From an uncultured Campylobacter sp. (GTDB taxonomy: Bacteria; Campylobacterota; Campylobacteria; Campylobacterales; Campylobacteraceae): a DNA stretch of 31,718 bases. Under the pieces are notes generated by a model that searched no databases, was not told the origin of the DNA, and was given only the letters and a program-made list of their open reading frames with translations. This document shows, one piece after another, positions 15,908 through 23,775 of this stretch. The DNA is taken from the NCBI RefSeq assembly GCF_938039245.1, contig NZ_CALHVN010000028.1, positions 1-31,718 on the forward strand. The letters run 5' to 3'. A program made the position numbers and the translations under genes. How positions within the stretch are numbered: position 1 is the first letter of the stretch; each line of letters opens with the position of its first letter.

Positions 15908-16462
15908 ATGAAGAAAATTTGTTTTGCGCTTACGCTTTTGCTGTGTTGCGGCTCTGCGTTTGCGTTTGGCTCGGTTGCGGGCGAAAAGGGGTCTGGAATT
16001 ACGGCGGGATTTAGTAGAGACGACCGCTTAGAGGTCGTCAAAGACGATATTTATAGGCTGATGTGGCAGGATCAACAATTTATGGATAGTTCAGCTACCG
16101 TCTTCCCATTGAGTGCAATGGGCGATAAATACAACAATCCAATGACTTATGACGAAGCCGTAGAATACTGCAAAAATTTAACCTTCGCGGGCTTTGAGGA
16201 CTGGCGCTTGCCTACGATAAATGAGCTTTTAAGCATCACGGACGATACTAGGTTTAAGCCTGCTATAAACAAAGCCTTTAAAAACGTCGCATACGAGACG
16301 AACGATAAAGGCGAGAAAAGCTATGGCTGGTACTGGAGCTCTACTAGAAGTACCGGCGGCATGTCGTTTGGTGCGTGGTTCGTGCTTTTCATGGATGGCA
16401 ACGACTCTGACTGGCTCAACAGTTCTCCTCGCGGCTTCGTGCGGTGCGTCCGAGACTATTGA
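15908..16462 (+). CDS. Secreted Lcl (DUF1566) protein, array member 1
   Basis: A 184-aa protein with a signal peptide (about 1-19, AFA) and one Lcl domain (about 35-182). Motifs are LMWQD, YCKNLTFAGFEDWRLPT, ELLSITDDTRF, WYWSST and FVRCVR. It carries an insertion before YCKNL compared with its paralogs. The last about 35 codons use GTG, CTC, CGC and CGG, unlike the rest of the gene. That part also shares an 18-nt identical segment (16435-16452) with the next paralog, indicating segment exchange. Confidence 0.9.
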   Translation: MKKICFALTLLLCCGSAFAFGSVAGEKGSGITAGFSRDDRLEVVKDDIYRLMWQDQQFMDSSATVFPLSAMGDKYNNPMTYDEAVEYCKNLTFAGFEDWRLPTINELLSITDDTRFKPAINKAFKNVAYETNDKGEKSYGWYWSSTRSTGGMSFGAWFVLFMDGNDSDWLNSSPRGFVRCVRDY

Positions 16463-16491
16463 TTTTTGAAAATTTAGATAAAGGAAAAAGT

Positions 16492-16944
16492 ATGAAAAGA
16501 TATATAGCCGTTTCTTTACTGCTTTGCGGACTGCTAAACGCAGAGGCGCTAAGCTCTAAGTGCTACCGAGATAACGATAAAAACGTAGTGATATGTAGCG
16601 AAAAGAAGCTAGGAAGACTAATGTGGCAGGATGAAAAGCAAAGCTTTAAAGGAGCGTGGGATGAGGCGCAAGAATACTGCAAGCTAGTAAACCTAGCCGG
16701 ATACAAAGACTGGAGGCTACCGACCAGAGTGGAGCTGCTAAGCATAGCGGATAAGAGCAGGTATAACACCGCTATAAATACCGCTTTTAAATACATAGCA
16801 GACTCTGATTATCTATGGTACTGGAGCCAAACTAAATACGCCGCCGGCTCGTCTAGTGCGTGGGTCGTGACTTTCAGTAATGGCAGCGTTGGCCAGGACG
16901 GCGTTTCTAATCGCCGCTTCGTGCGGTGCGTCCGGCAGGATTGA
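16492..16944 (+). CDS. Secreted Lcl (DUF1566) protein, array member 2
   Basis: A 150-aa protein: signal peptide (about 1-17, LNA) and one Lcl domain. A Cys pair lies before the domain (CYRDNDKNVVIC), then LMWQD, YCKLVNLAGYKDWRLPT, ELLSIADKSRY, WYWSQT and FVRCVR. ATG 16492 is preferred over an earlier frame start that would overlap the upstream gene. Its C-terminal about 40 codons, from WYWSQT on, share base composition and exact stretches with array member 1, whereas the N-terminal parts differ. Confidence 0.9.
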   Translation: MKRYIAVSLLLCGLLNAEALSSKCYRDNDKNVVICSEKKLGRLMWQDEKQSFKGAWDEAQEYCKLVNLAGYKDWRLPTRVELLSIADKSRYNTAINTAFKYIADSDYLWYWSQTKYAAGSSSAWVVTFSNGSVGQDGVSNRRFVRCVRQD

Positions 16945-17001
16945 TTTTTGAAATTTTTTTGAGAAATTCGGATTTAACGGCGGCGCTTTGAAAAGCTTTT
17001 T

Positions 17002-17023
17002 GCTCCCCTTGCGGGAGCTTTTT
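17002..17023 (+). terminator. Intrinsic terminator inside the Lcl array
   Basis: GCTCCC (17002-17007) pairs with GGGAGC (17013-17018) around CTTGC and is followed by TTTTT. It splits the Lcl array into at least two transcription units; the 100 bases after it hold no confident gene. Confidence 0.8.
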
Positions 17024-17124
17024 AAATTTTGGAGAATAAAATGAATAACTTTACTGCTGAACAAATAGTAAAAAATAAACGAAATTTTTAGTAGGGTTGC
17101 AAAATGCAAAGAAAAGGATAAAAA

Positions 17125-17538
17125 ATGAAAAAATGTATAGTAACGTCCGTATTGCTTTGCGGATTACTTAATGCTCAAATAGTTTGCGATAGGGATTTTA
17201 GAAAAAACGTAGTGGTTTGTAGCGATGAAAAGCTAGGTGAGCTAATGTGGGAAGACGGAAAAGACGTTTTTAAGGGCAAAATTGATGAGGCAAAAAGCTA
17301 CTGCGAAGATTTAAATTTTGCTGGATTTAGCGATTGGAGATTGCCGACCTATTCGGAACTTTATAGCATTAAAGAAGATAGGAGATATCCGACCATAAAC
17401 AGGGCTTTTGATTATACTATAGATGACATATACTGGTATTTCGACAATGATTCTAAGGCAGGGGGAGTAAATTTCGTCGGTAAAGAGTTGTTTGTGCTCG
17501 CCAAGAATTTTTATGTTAGGTGCGTTAGAAAAAATTGA
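17125..17538 (+). CDS. Secreted Lcl-like protein with diverged C-terminus, array member 3
   Basis: A 137-aa protein with signal peptide (about 1-17). The N-terminal half is typical: CDRDFRKNVVVC, LMWED, YCEDLNFAGFSDWRLPT. The C-terminal half is altered: the YWSST motif is replaced by YWYFDND and the AWxVxF strand by FVGKELFVLA, although VRCVR remains. It is shorter than its paralogs by about 12 residues. It may be a decaying or functionally altered member. Confidence 0.82.
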   Translation: MKKCIVTSVLLCGLLNAQIVCDRDFRKNVVVCSDEKLGELMWEDGKDVFKGKIDEAKSYCEDLNFAGFSDWRLPTYSELYSIKEDRRYPTINRAFDYTIDDIYWYFDNDSKAGGVNFVGKELFVLAKNFYVRCVRKN

Positions 17539-17591
17539 TTTTTCAAAATTTAAAGCTTTTTCGAATGCTTTAATATCATAAAGGAGACAAA

Positions 17592-18827
17592 ATGAAAAAA
17601 TTAGTCGCGTTTTTGACGCTTTTTATAACGTTGCTCAGTGTAGCTAACGCCGAGACGACCGATTATGAGATTGCGTCGAGCTATTTTAAGGACAAATTTG
17701 AAAAGCTGGGTATTCCGTCCGCATTACAGGGCGAGGCGTATAAAAGAGTTTTTAACGAATATATGGATGAAGGCGTCGGACAACTTTGGGGAAATGACGA
17801 ATACGAAAAGCTAGCTAACATTAGAGAGAGATATTGTAAAAAAGGGCTTTACGAGGCATGCCAAAGGCTAGGCGAGCAGTATATGCTAGGCGTTGGGGTG
17901 CAAAGAGATCTCGACATGGCTATCGTGCTAATGTCTTACAATTTAATGAATTCTAAATACGATTACCTTCGATTACGAGGCAAAGAAATGTTAAATTTCG
18001 TATCGTCTTTAAAAAAAGACAATATGGATGCGGATGCGGCCATGAATCTATCGGCCGGTATTTGGAGGCTTATGATGAAAGAGTGCGATAGCGGAAAAAG
18101 AGACGAGCCGTATTGTCTGATGTTTTTTATATTGTCGGATGTCGTCCCAAACCACTTAACGGCTAACAAAGTAAACGGCAAAAGATACCTTGCTGTAGAT
18201 ATGGCTTTAGATAAAATGGGAGAGGATGTCAAAAAGCACGAATCTGGATCGCAGCCCATTTCCGCGTCGCAGTTTTTTTCGGTGCTTGAATATATTAGAA
18301 AAATGATACCTAGCGATCAAATTTCAGGCTCTAGCGCAAACCCACCAAAACAAAGCCCACCCAAAAGCATCGCCCAGCCCGTAACGCCGCAGTCAAATTC
18401 GCAAAATTTAGCTCAAAAGCATAAATTCACCGATGGTTTTAGCATAGACGTAAACTCCGGCATCGTCTTGGACGCGATTTACGGACTAATGTGGCAAGAT
18501 ACGGCGGAAATTTTTAAAGGTTCGTATAAGGACGCCGTAAGCTACTGCGAAAATTTAAACTACGGCGGTTACTCGGACTGGAGATTGCCAAGCGCTAGCG
18601 AGCTTTTGAGTATAACCGACTACGGCAGATATAAGCCGGCTATAAACAAGGCGTTTAAGCACGTAGGCAAAGACGGCAGCGACAAATACGGCTCGTATTG
18701 GAGCTCGACCGGAGCTAGCTTTGATGCCGGCGGAGTCTGGGTCGTGCAGTTTAGTAGTGGCTTTGACAACTGGGTCAAGATAAACTCGGCAGATAACTTC
18801 GCACGCTGCGTGAGAAATTTAAAATAA
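17592..18827 (+). CDS. Secreted Sel1-like/Lcl fusion protein, array member 4
   Basis: A 411-aa protein with a signal peptide (about 1-20). A helical region of Sel1-repeat type follows (YCKKGLYEACQRLGEQYM, LGVGVQRD, about 83-115). Next is a Pro/Gln/Ser-rich linker (about 245-280), then a C-terminal Lcl domain (about 285-409) with LMWQD, YCENLNYGGYSDWRLPS, YWSST and ARCVR. Sel1 repeats mediate protein contacts; the Lcl domain may bind ligand. The same architecture recurs at 19985, and a version lacking the Lcl domain lies at 19303, so this unit has been duplicated. Confidence 0.88.
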   Translation: MKKLVAFLTLFITLLSVANAETTDYEIASSYFKDKFEKLGIPSALQGEAYKRVFNEYMDEGVGQLWGNDEYEKLANIRERYCKKGLYEACQRLGEQYMLGVGVQRDLDMAIVLMSYNLMNSKYDYLRLRGKEMLNFVSSLKKDNMDADAAMNLSAGIWRLMMKECDSGKRDEPYCLMFFILSDVVPNHLTANKVNGKRYLAVDMALDKMGEDVKKHESGSQPISASQFFSVLEYIRKMIPSDQISGSSANPPKQSPPKSIAQPVTPQSNSQNLAQKHKFTDGFSIDVNSGIVLDAIYGLMWQDTAEIFKGSYKDAVSYCENLNYGGYSDWRLPSASELLSITDYGRYKPAINKAFKHVGKDGSDKYGSYWSSTGASFDAGGVWVVQFSSGFDNWVKINSADNFARCVRNLK

Positions 18828-18836
18828 GGAGAAAAT

Positions 18837-19286
18837 ATGAAAAAATTTATCTTTCTAGCAGCATTTTGCGCTCTTTTAAACGCGGCGGAGATAACTCCGC
18901 AGTGTCAAAGAGACGACACCAAAGAGGTCGTCGTATGCTCTGATAAAAAGCTTGGAAATCTAATGTGGCAAGACGGCGCAAAGATAGCAGAGGCTACCTT
19001 TGATCAAGCTAAAGACTACTGCGAGAATCTAAATTTTGCGGGATACACCGGCTGGAGACTACCGAATAAGGCTGAAATTTTAAGCATAGCCGATAAAAGC
19101 AGATATGAACCGGCTATAAAAAAAGAGTTTAAATACATAGCCGGAGTCGGCGCGTCTTACTGGAGCGGGGATAAATTTGAAGGCGATAAAAACCGTGCGT
19201 GGATAGTGGTTTTTAAACGAGGCGGGGATAATTGGAGCGAGCTAGATAAGCAAAATTTCGTGCGCTGCGTGAGAGAATATAAATAA
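18837..19286 (+). CDS. Secreted Lcl (DUF1566) protein, array member 5
   Basis: A 149-aa protein with signal peptide (about 1-17, LNA) and one Lcl domain. Motifs are CQRDDTKEVVVC, LMWQD, YCENLNFAGYTGWRLPN, EILSIADKSRY, YWSGD and FVRCVR. In the conserved DWRLP motif the Asp is Gly, and the YWSST loop is shortened. It starts 9 bp after the Sel1/Lcl fusion and is likely cotranscribed with it. Confidence 0.88.
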   Translation: MKKFIFLAAFCALLNAAEITPQCQRDDTKEVVVCSDKKLGNLMWQDGAKIAEATFDQAKDYCENLNFAGYTGWRLPNKAEILSIADKSRYEPAIKKEFKYIAGVGASYWSGDKFEGDKNRAWIVVFKRGGDNWSELDKQNFVRCVREYK

Positions 19287-19302
19287 AATTTAGGAGGAAA
19301 GC

Positions 19303-19983
19303 ATGAAAAAATTAGTCGCGTCTTTGACGCTTTTGTTTGTATTTATGGGTGCGGCGCAAGCCAACTGGATGACGGCGCTCGGAAAAGGAGCTAGAGAGAT
19401 GGATAGGATGCTAAACGATATGCCTACTCCGCTAAAAGGCAAGGCGTATGATACTGTATTTACGCAATACCGAAACGAGCCTCTCGACGACTGGGATAAT
19501 CATAACTTTAAAAAAATCGGCGAAATGCGACTATCCTACTGCAAAAGAGGCTTGCCTGAGGCTTGCGGCGATTACGGCGAGGATTTTATGGTCGGACTAT
19601 ATACAAAAAGAGATATAAGCAATGCTAGAAAATATCTAAACTATGCCATAAGAAACGTTAAAACGGAAGGAAAGATGGTGTATTACGAGTTAGATTTGTA
19701 TGTAGCAGATGATCTTGCAAAGTATTCAGATGACGGGATAATAGAAACGATAAAAAGCAAATTTAATGCCTATGCATCAGACTGCATTAACAAACGCGGA
19801 GTAAAAGATACGTGCGCGATAGCTTTGGTTTATAGCACTCTCGTTCCAACTGATATGCTTGGTCTAAGCGAAAAAGAATTGGAAAGTATGGTTTTTAGAC
19901 TATACTTATCGGATATTGGGCGAAACGGTGTGGCTGAGTCTAAAATATCAAAAATTGCGGAAGATTTACAAGAGAGGAACTAA
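19303..19983 (+). CDS. Secreted Sel1-like protein lacking the Lcl domain
   Basis: A 226-aa protein whose signal peptide (MKKLVASLTLLFVFMGAAQA) and helical region resemble the N-terminal half of the genes at 17592 and 19985. It includes SYCKRGLPEACGDYGEDFM and a Cys-rich repeat (DCINKRGVKDTCAIALVYST). It ends before any Lcl domain and the frame is clean, so it is a shorter paralog, not an obvious frameshift. Its stop codon lies one base before the start of the next paralog. Confidence 0.82.
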   Translation: MKKLVASLTLLFVFMGAAQANWMTALGKGAREMDRMLNDMPTPLKGKAYDTVFTQYRNEPLDDWDNHNFKKIGEMRLSYCKRGLPEACGDYGEDFMVGLYTKRDISNARKYLNYAIRNVKTEGKMVYYELDLYVADDLAKYSDDGIIETIKSKFNAYASDCINKRGVKDTCAIALVYSTLVPTDMLGLSEKELESMVFRLYLSDIGRNGVAESKISKIAEDLQERN

Positions 19984-19984
19984 A

Positions 19985-21094
19985 ATGAAAAAATTAGTTG
20001 CGTTTTTGACGCTTTTTATAATGTCGCTTGGCATATCTAACGCCGAGATAACGAAAGAGGAGCTTGTACTAAGCCACTTCAAGGACAGATTTGAAAAGCT
20101 CGGTCTTCCGTCTGCATTAAAAGGAGAAGAGTATAAAAGGGTTTTAGATGAGTATGAAAGCAGTAAACCAAATGCGCTTTGGAAAAATGACGAGTATGAG
20201 AAGCTAGCTAGCCTTCGATGGAAATACTGCAAAAAGGGACTTTATGAAGCATGCCAAAGATTAGGAGAGCAATATATGCTAGGCGTAGGAGTGGAAAGAG
20301 ATCTCACATTGGCATCGGAACTTATGGCTTATAATCAGTTGAATTCCGAATACGAATATCTTAAATTGCGCAGTAGCGAAATGGTGGGTTTAGGAAGTGA
20401 AATATACGAAAATAAACTAAACTCCGAAGATGCCTTAAGGGTCGTCCGTAGTATGCTTGTTGAATTTTTAGAAAAATGCGGAGAAGAGAAAACGGATAAA
20501 CCGTATTGCCTAGCTTTTTTTATGCTTTCGGACGTTGTCCCAAACCATTTGACAAAAACAAGCAAGGGAATTTTAGCCGTTGATGTCGCTTGGGGATTAA
20601 TGTTAGACGATAAATTTGCTCCGCAACTAGCTTCTGCAATCAAATACTACAATGCGGTATGGAGCTATAAAAGTTCTAGCGCTAATGAAAATTTACCGAA
20701 TCAAAGCTCGTCTAAAAAATCGGGCGAATTTTCCAGAGATGATAGCAAGGGTGTCGTTATAGATAGCACATATAAGTTGATGTGGGAGGATGGGACGAAT
20801 ATATTTAATGGCACATGGGATGAGACTAAAAGACACTGCCAAAATTTAAATTTTGCTGGGTTTAGCGATTGGCGATTACCAACAAGATTTGAACTTTTAA
20901 GCATAACAGATGATAGCAGGTATAATCCAGCTACATATAAAGTCTTTAAAAATACCAAACCAACTCCTTATTGGACTTCCACAAAAAGCGCAAATAATTC
21001 CCGTGAGGCATTTTTTGTAAATTTTGATTTGGGTACTGGAGGCTGGTTTGACGTATCGGCCCCTACCTCCGTAAGATGTGTTAGAGACTATTAA
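19985..21094 (+). CDS. Secreted Sel1-like/Lcl fusion protein, array member 6
   Basis: A 369-aa protein with the same layout as the 17592 gene: signal peptide (MKKLVAFLTLFIMSLGISNA), Sel1-like region (KYCKKGLYEACQRLGEQYM), short Ser-rich linker and a C-terminal Lcl domain. Lcl motifs are LMWED, HCQNLNFAGFSDWRLPT, ELLSITDDSRY, YWTST and VRCVRDY. The first Cys of the usual YC pair is preceded by His. Start 19985 is chosen because it begins the signal peptide; an earlier GTG at 19916 would overlap the previous gene. Confidence 0.88.
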   Translation: MKKLVAFLTLFIMSLGISNAEITKEELVLSHFKDRFEKLGLPSALKGEEYKRVLDEYESSKPNALWKNDEYEKLASLRWKYCKKGLYEACQRLGEQYMLGVGVERDLTLASELMAYNQLNSEYEYLKLRSSEMVGLGSEIYENKLNSEDALRVVRSMLVEFLEKCGEEKTDKPYCLAFFMLSDVVPNHLTKTSKGILAVDVAWGLMLDDKFAPQLASAIKYYNAVWSYKSSSANENLPNQSSSKKSGEFSRDDSKGVVIDSTYKLMWEDGTNIFNGTWDETKRHCQNLNFAGFSDWRLPTRFELLSITDDSRYNPATYKVFKNTKPTPYWTSTKSANNSREAFFVNFDLGTGGWFDVSAPTSVRCVRDY

Positions 21095-21130
21095 ATTTTG
21101 TAATAAATAATTTTTAAGATAAGGAAAAGT

Positions 21131-21574
21131 ATGAATAAAATCCTAATTATTTTGGCGATATTTTGTGCAGCATTAAACGCCGAGGCTCTAAAAGCCATTT
21201 GCGATAGAGATGATGCAAGAAATGTAGTAGTATGTGAAGAAAAAAAGCTAGGCAAACTAATGTGGCAAGATGAGGAAAGTGTGTTTAAAGGCAAACAAGA
21301 TGAAGCTAAACGCTATTGCGAAAATTTAAAATTTGCAGGATATGATGACTGGCGTTTACCAAGCAGATTAGAGCTTTTAAGCATAACAGACGATAGCAAA
21401 TATGATCCAGCCGCAAATAATTTTTTTAAAAACGTTAGTTCTAATTATTATTGGAGCTCGACAATGAATGCCAACGATTCGTCTACCGCATGGTTCGTAT
21501 TTTTTGGAAACGCTAGTGGCACTTATAGTAGCGTCCATCGTCCGAGTTTAGCGCGTTGCGTCAGGGGTTATTAG
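21131..21574 (+). CDS. Secreted Lcl (DUF1566) protein, array member 7
   Basis: A 147-aa protein with a signal peptide (about 1-16) and one Lcl domain. Motifs are CDRDDARNVVVC, LMWQDEES, YCENLKFAGYDDWRLPS, ELLSITDDSKY, YYWSST and ARCVRGY. Its C-terminal loop (NASGTYSSVHRPS) differs strongly from all paralogs although the framework is conserved. AAGGAAA precedes the ATG. It is the last complete Lcl gene of the array. Confidence 0.9.
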   Translation: MNKILIILAIFCAALNAEALKAICDRDDARNVVVCEEKKLGKLMWQDEESVFKGKQDEAKRYCENLKFAGYDDWRLPSRLELLSITDDSKYDPAANNFFKNVSSNYYWSSTMNANDSSTAWFVFFGNASGTYSSVHRPSLARCVRGY

Positions 21575-21631
21575 CTAAAATTTTAACGTATTTTAGGCAG
21601 TGTTATTTTATAAATAAACCAGGAGTTAAAA

Positions 21632-21793
21632 ATGAAATTTTCTAAAATAACTATATTTCTAGGCGTCTATGTAACAAGGCCGTCTCTTGAAACAAAATTC
21701 GTATTTAAAAACGGAAACATACTTTTAGATAAGAGCGAATACCTAGTCAATCCAGTTAATGCGGTACGGGTTATGAGCGTTAGTAAATTTTAA
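21632..21793 (+). CDS. Small 53-aa protein, unknown
   Basis: A 53-codon frame with AGGAG at 21621-21625 and an ATG start (MKFSKITIFLGVYVTRPS). It is basic, with a short hydrophobic start but no clear signal cleavage site. It ends 10 bases before a perfect 24-bp palindrome. No family is recognised; the good ribosome site supports translation. Confidence 0.5.
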   Translation: MKFSKITIFLGVYVTRPSLETKFVFKNGNILLDKSEYLVNPVNAVRVMSVSKF

Positions 21794-21803
21794 GTATTGA
21801 GTG

Positions 21804-21827
21804 GTGCTGAATATGCATATTCAGCAC
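21804..21827. repeat. Perfect 24-bp palindrome
   Basis: GTGCTGAATATG followed directly by its reverse complement CATATTCAGCAC. It lies between the end of the Lcl array and a convergent gene. It has no loop and no T-tract, so it could be a terminator of unusual form, an operator or a cruciform site. Confidence 0.8.
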
Positions 21828-21897
21828 TATGAAAATTCATAGATGATATTTATTTATAAAAATTTTGCTGAAATACTTACAATTTTTGGCCTCATAT

Positions 21898-22269
21898 TTA
21901 TTTTAAATACACCCCTTTGCTATTTCTGGCAATTTCTTCCAGCTCTTCTATCCGCTTTGAGTCGTACGGATGAACAAATTCGTAGCTCTTGATGCGAAAT
22001 ACCCCATCGTCCTCATCACCGTATAGGTAGTATTGTACAAAACAGTGGTAGCCGTGATCTGAAAAATAAGACGGCTGAGTGAAGCAGATGCGTTCTCCTG
22101 CGTCATCTGCGTCTATTTGCTCTAACGTTTTGTCGGATTTTTTCCACACAAGATCGTCATTTGGCAGGTCTATCTCATGTATGTCTAGCATATCATACGC
22201 TATAACTTTAAAAGTTTCGCCGCGAAAGTAGATCCGACAATTTTTGAAAAAATCAGTGTATTTTTTCAT
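21898..22269 (-). CDS. Hypothetical protein, 123 aa
   Basis: A soluble acidic protein (MKKYTDFFKNCRIYFRG) without signal peptide. It is mixed alpha/beta with an aromatic-rich middle (SYFSDHGYHCFVQYYLYGDE). No family is recognised. AGGAAA precedes the start; it is transcribed alone, convergent with the Lcl array and divergent from the phosphoesterase gene. Confidence 0.65.
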   Translation of the reverse strand: MKKYTDFFKNCRIYFRGETFKVIAYDMLDIHEIDLPNDDLVWKKSDKTLEQIDADDAGERICFTQPSYFSDHGYHCFVQYYLYGDEDDGVFRIKSYEFVHPYDSKRIEELEEIARNSKGVYLK

Positions 22270-22457
22270 GTTATTTCCTTTTTATAAAATATATAAAAAA
22301 AAAGTATATCCTGTTTGCGCTGCAAAGACAAGAGTAAACGGCTTTTAGAGATTGGACTTTTAGGAAAATATTGATAAAAGCCCATAAAATCGGACTTTAT
22401 ATAATGATGTTTTTATATGCCGCATATTAAAATTTCAATAAAATTCAAGGCTTTTTA

Positions 22458-23051
22458 ATGAAAATCCTCCACGCAACCGATTTGCACTTTAACCAGCGGT
22501 GGTTTAAATTTATCAAAGATATCGAGTCGAATTTCGACGTCGTTTGCATAACCGGCGATTTTATCGACGCTTTTGACGAGGGCGGGATAGCTCCGCAGAT
22601 AGCTTACGTTAGCAAATGGATTACAAATTTTACTAAACCTGTATTTGTTTGCAGCGGAAATCACGACGTAGGGCTGGCCTACGAGCAAGAGTGGCTAAAC
22701 GATATCCCAAATATTTACGCCGATAATGCCATAAAAGAAATAGACGGAGTAAAATTCGGCTGTGTTCCATATTTGAGGCCTAATTATGAAAAATTTACTC
22801 AGTGCGATGTTTTACTTTCGCATGTTCCACCTGCATATACTAAGGCGTCCATTAGTGCTTGCGGCGATGATTACGGTAGCGAAAAACTTTATAATGCTAT
22901 CGGCAAACAAGTCATAAGCCCAAAAATCCTTCTTTGCGGGCATATCCATAATCCTATAAAAAATATATGCAGGCTAAAGTATACCACGATTTATAATCCC
23001 GGTTGCGATAGGAATTTAAAAGAACCAAGAATTGGCGTCGTGAGGATATAA
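22458..23051 (+). CDS. Calcineurin-like metallophosphoesterase
   Basis: A 197-aa protein with all metallophosphoesterase motifs: Asp8 and His10 (DLH), Asp34 (TGDF), Asn68-His69 (SGNHD), His122 (LLSHVPP), and His162 and His164 (GHIH). These bind two metal ions for phosphoester hydrolysis. It is short, a minimal core similar to YfcE/ICTB-like phosphodiesterases; the substrate is unknown. It is upstream of a HicAB module and the NERD helicase, so a defence or nucleotide-signal role is possible but not shown. Confidence 0.9.
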   Translation: MKILHATDLHFNQRWFKFIKDIESNFDVVCITGDFIDAFDEGGIAPQIAYVSKWITNFTKPVFVCSGNHDVGLAYEQEWLNDIPNIYADNAIKEIDGVKFGCVPYLRPNYEKFTQCDVLLSHVPPAYTKASISACGDDYGSEKLYNAIGKQVISPKILLCGHIHNPIKNICRLKYTTIYNPGCDRNLKEPRIGVVRI

Positions 23052-23153
23052 AACGCCTCTACCTGAAAAATGGCTTTAGTGCGAGTTATGAATTGGTTTT
23101 TTGATAAGCTACGTCGTTTAAAATTTTTAGAACGATTGAAACATTAACAATAA

Positions 23154-23183
23154 AGTAAGCTAGATGTGTATATAATACTTACT
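23154..23183 (+). promoter_or_regulatory. hicAB promoter with AGTAAG/CTTACT inverted repeat
   Basis: AGTAAG at 23154-23159 and CTTACT at 23178-23183 flank the -10 box TATAAT at 23171-23176, upstream of the GTG start at 23201. This placement fits a HicB autoregulatory operator. Confidence 0.55.
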
Positions 23184-23200
23184 AAAAATAAGGATTTAAG

Positions 23201-23431
23201 GTGAGCAAAAAAGATAAATTGATACGCGAACTTACCCAAAATCCTCTTAACGTTAGGTTTGAGACGCTTAAAATTTTACTAGAAAACGAAGGATATAGCG
23301 CCTCAAATAACGGTTCAAGCCATTGGCAGTTTAGAAAGGCGGGCAAAGATACGATAACCATACCGTATAAACGCCCGATCAAGCCGATTTACGTAAAAAT
23401 AGTTTTAAAAGCATTAAAGGACGATCAATGA
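23201..23431 (+). CDS. hicA: HicA toxin (mRNA interferase)
   Basis: A 76-aa HicA-family protein with the dsRBD-like fold. The catalytic His lies in GSSHWQFRK and TITIPYKRPIKPIYVKIVLK closes the domain. HicA degrades mRNA. It starts with GTG (AAGG upstream). It overlaps the following hicB by 4 bp. A second hicAB copy lies at 27926-28503 on the other strand. Confidence 0.92.
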   Translation: MSKKDKLIRELTQNPLNVRFETLKILLENEGYSASNNGSSHWQFRKAGKDTITIPYKRPIKPIYVKIVLKALKDDQ

Positions 23432-23775
23432 AAAAAGACGTTGAATACTACATGAATTTGCCTTACGAGATCATAATTAAAAAGCTATCAAAGGACGAAG
23501 GTGGCGGATATCTGGCTAGATATAAAGATTATCCTTTGGTTATGGGCGACGGCGAAAATGAGGCTGAAGCGATAGCGGACGTAAAAAAGGCTTTTAGACT
23601 CGTCATAGAAACGGACCTAAAAGAGGGCGTAAAAATAATCGAGCCCGGCGACGATACCAAATTTAAACGCATCAACATCACTATGCCCGAATCCATAATC
23701 AACGCCATAGATAAAATAACCAACAACCGCTCGGCTTGGCTTAGCGATACCGCCAGGAGAGCATTATCTCTATGA
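23428..23775 (+). CDS. hicB: HicB antitoxin
   Basis: A 115-aa HicB protein with a partially degraded RNase H-like fold at about 1-75 (GGGYLARYKDYPLVMGDG, EAEAIADVKKAF). A C-terminal ribbon-helix-helix-like DNA-binding part follows (NITMPESIINAIDK, NRSAWLSDTARRAL). It overlaps hicA and the next gene, so the three are translationally coupled. Confidence 0.92.
   Translation: MKKDVEYYMNLPYEIIIKKLSKDEGGGYLARYKDYPLVMGDGENEAEAIADVKKAFRLVIETDLKEGVKIIEPGDDTKFKRINITMPESIINAIDKITNNRSAWLSDTARRALSL

Noticed and set aside
17041..17091. Short frame MNNFTAEQIVKNKRNF after the terminator in the Lcl array
   Set aside because: Only 16 codons after a strong terminator; no evidence for translation beyond a GGAG nearby.
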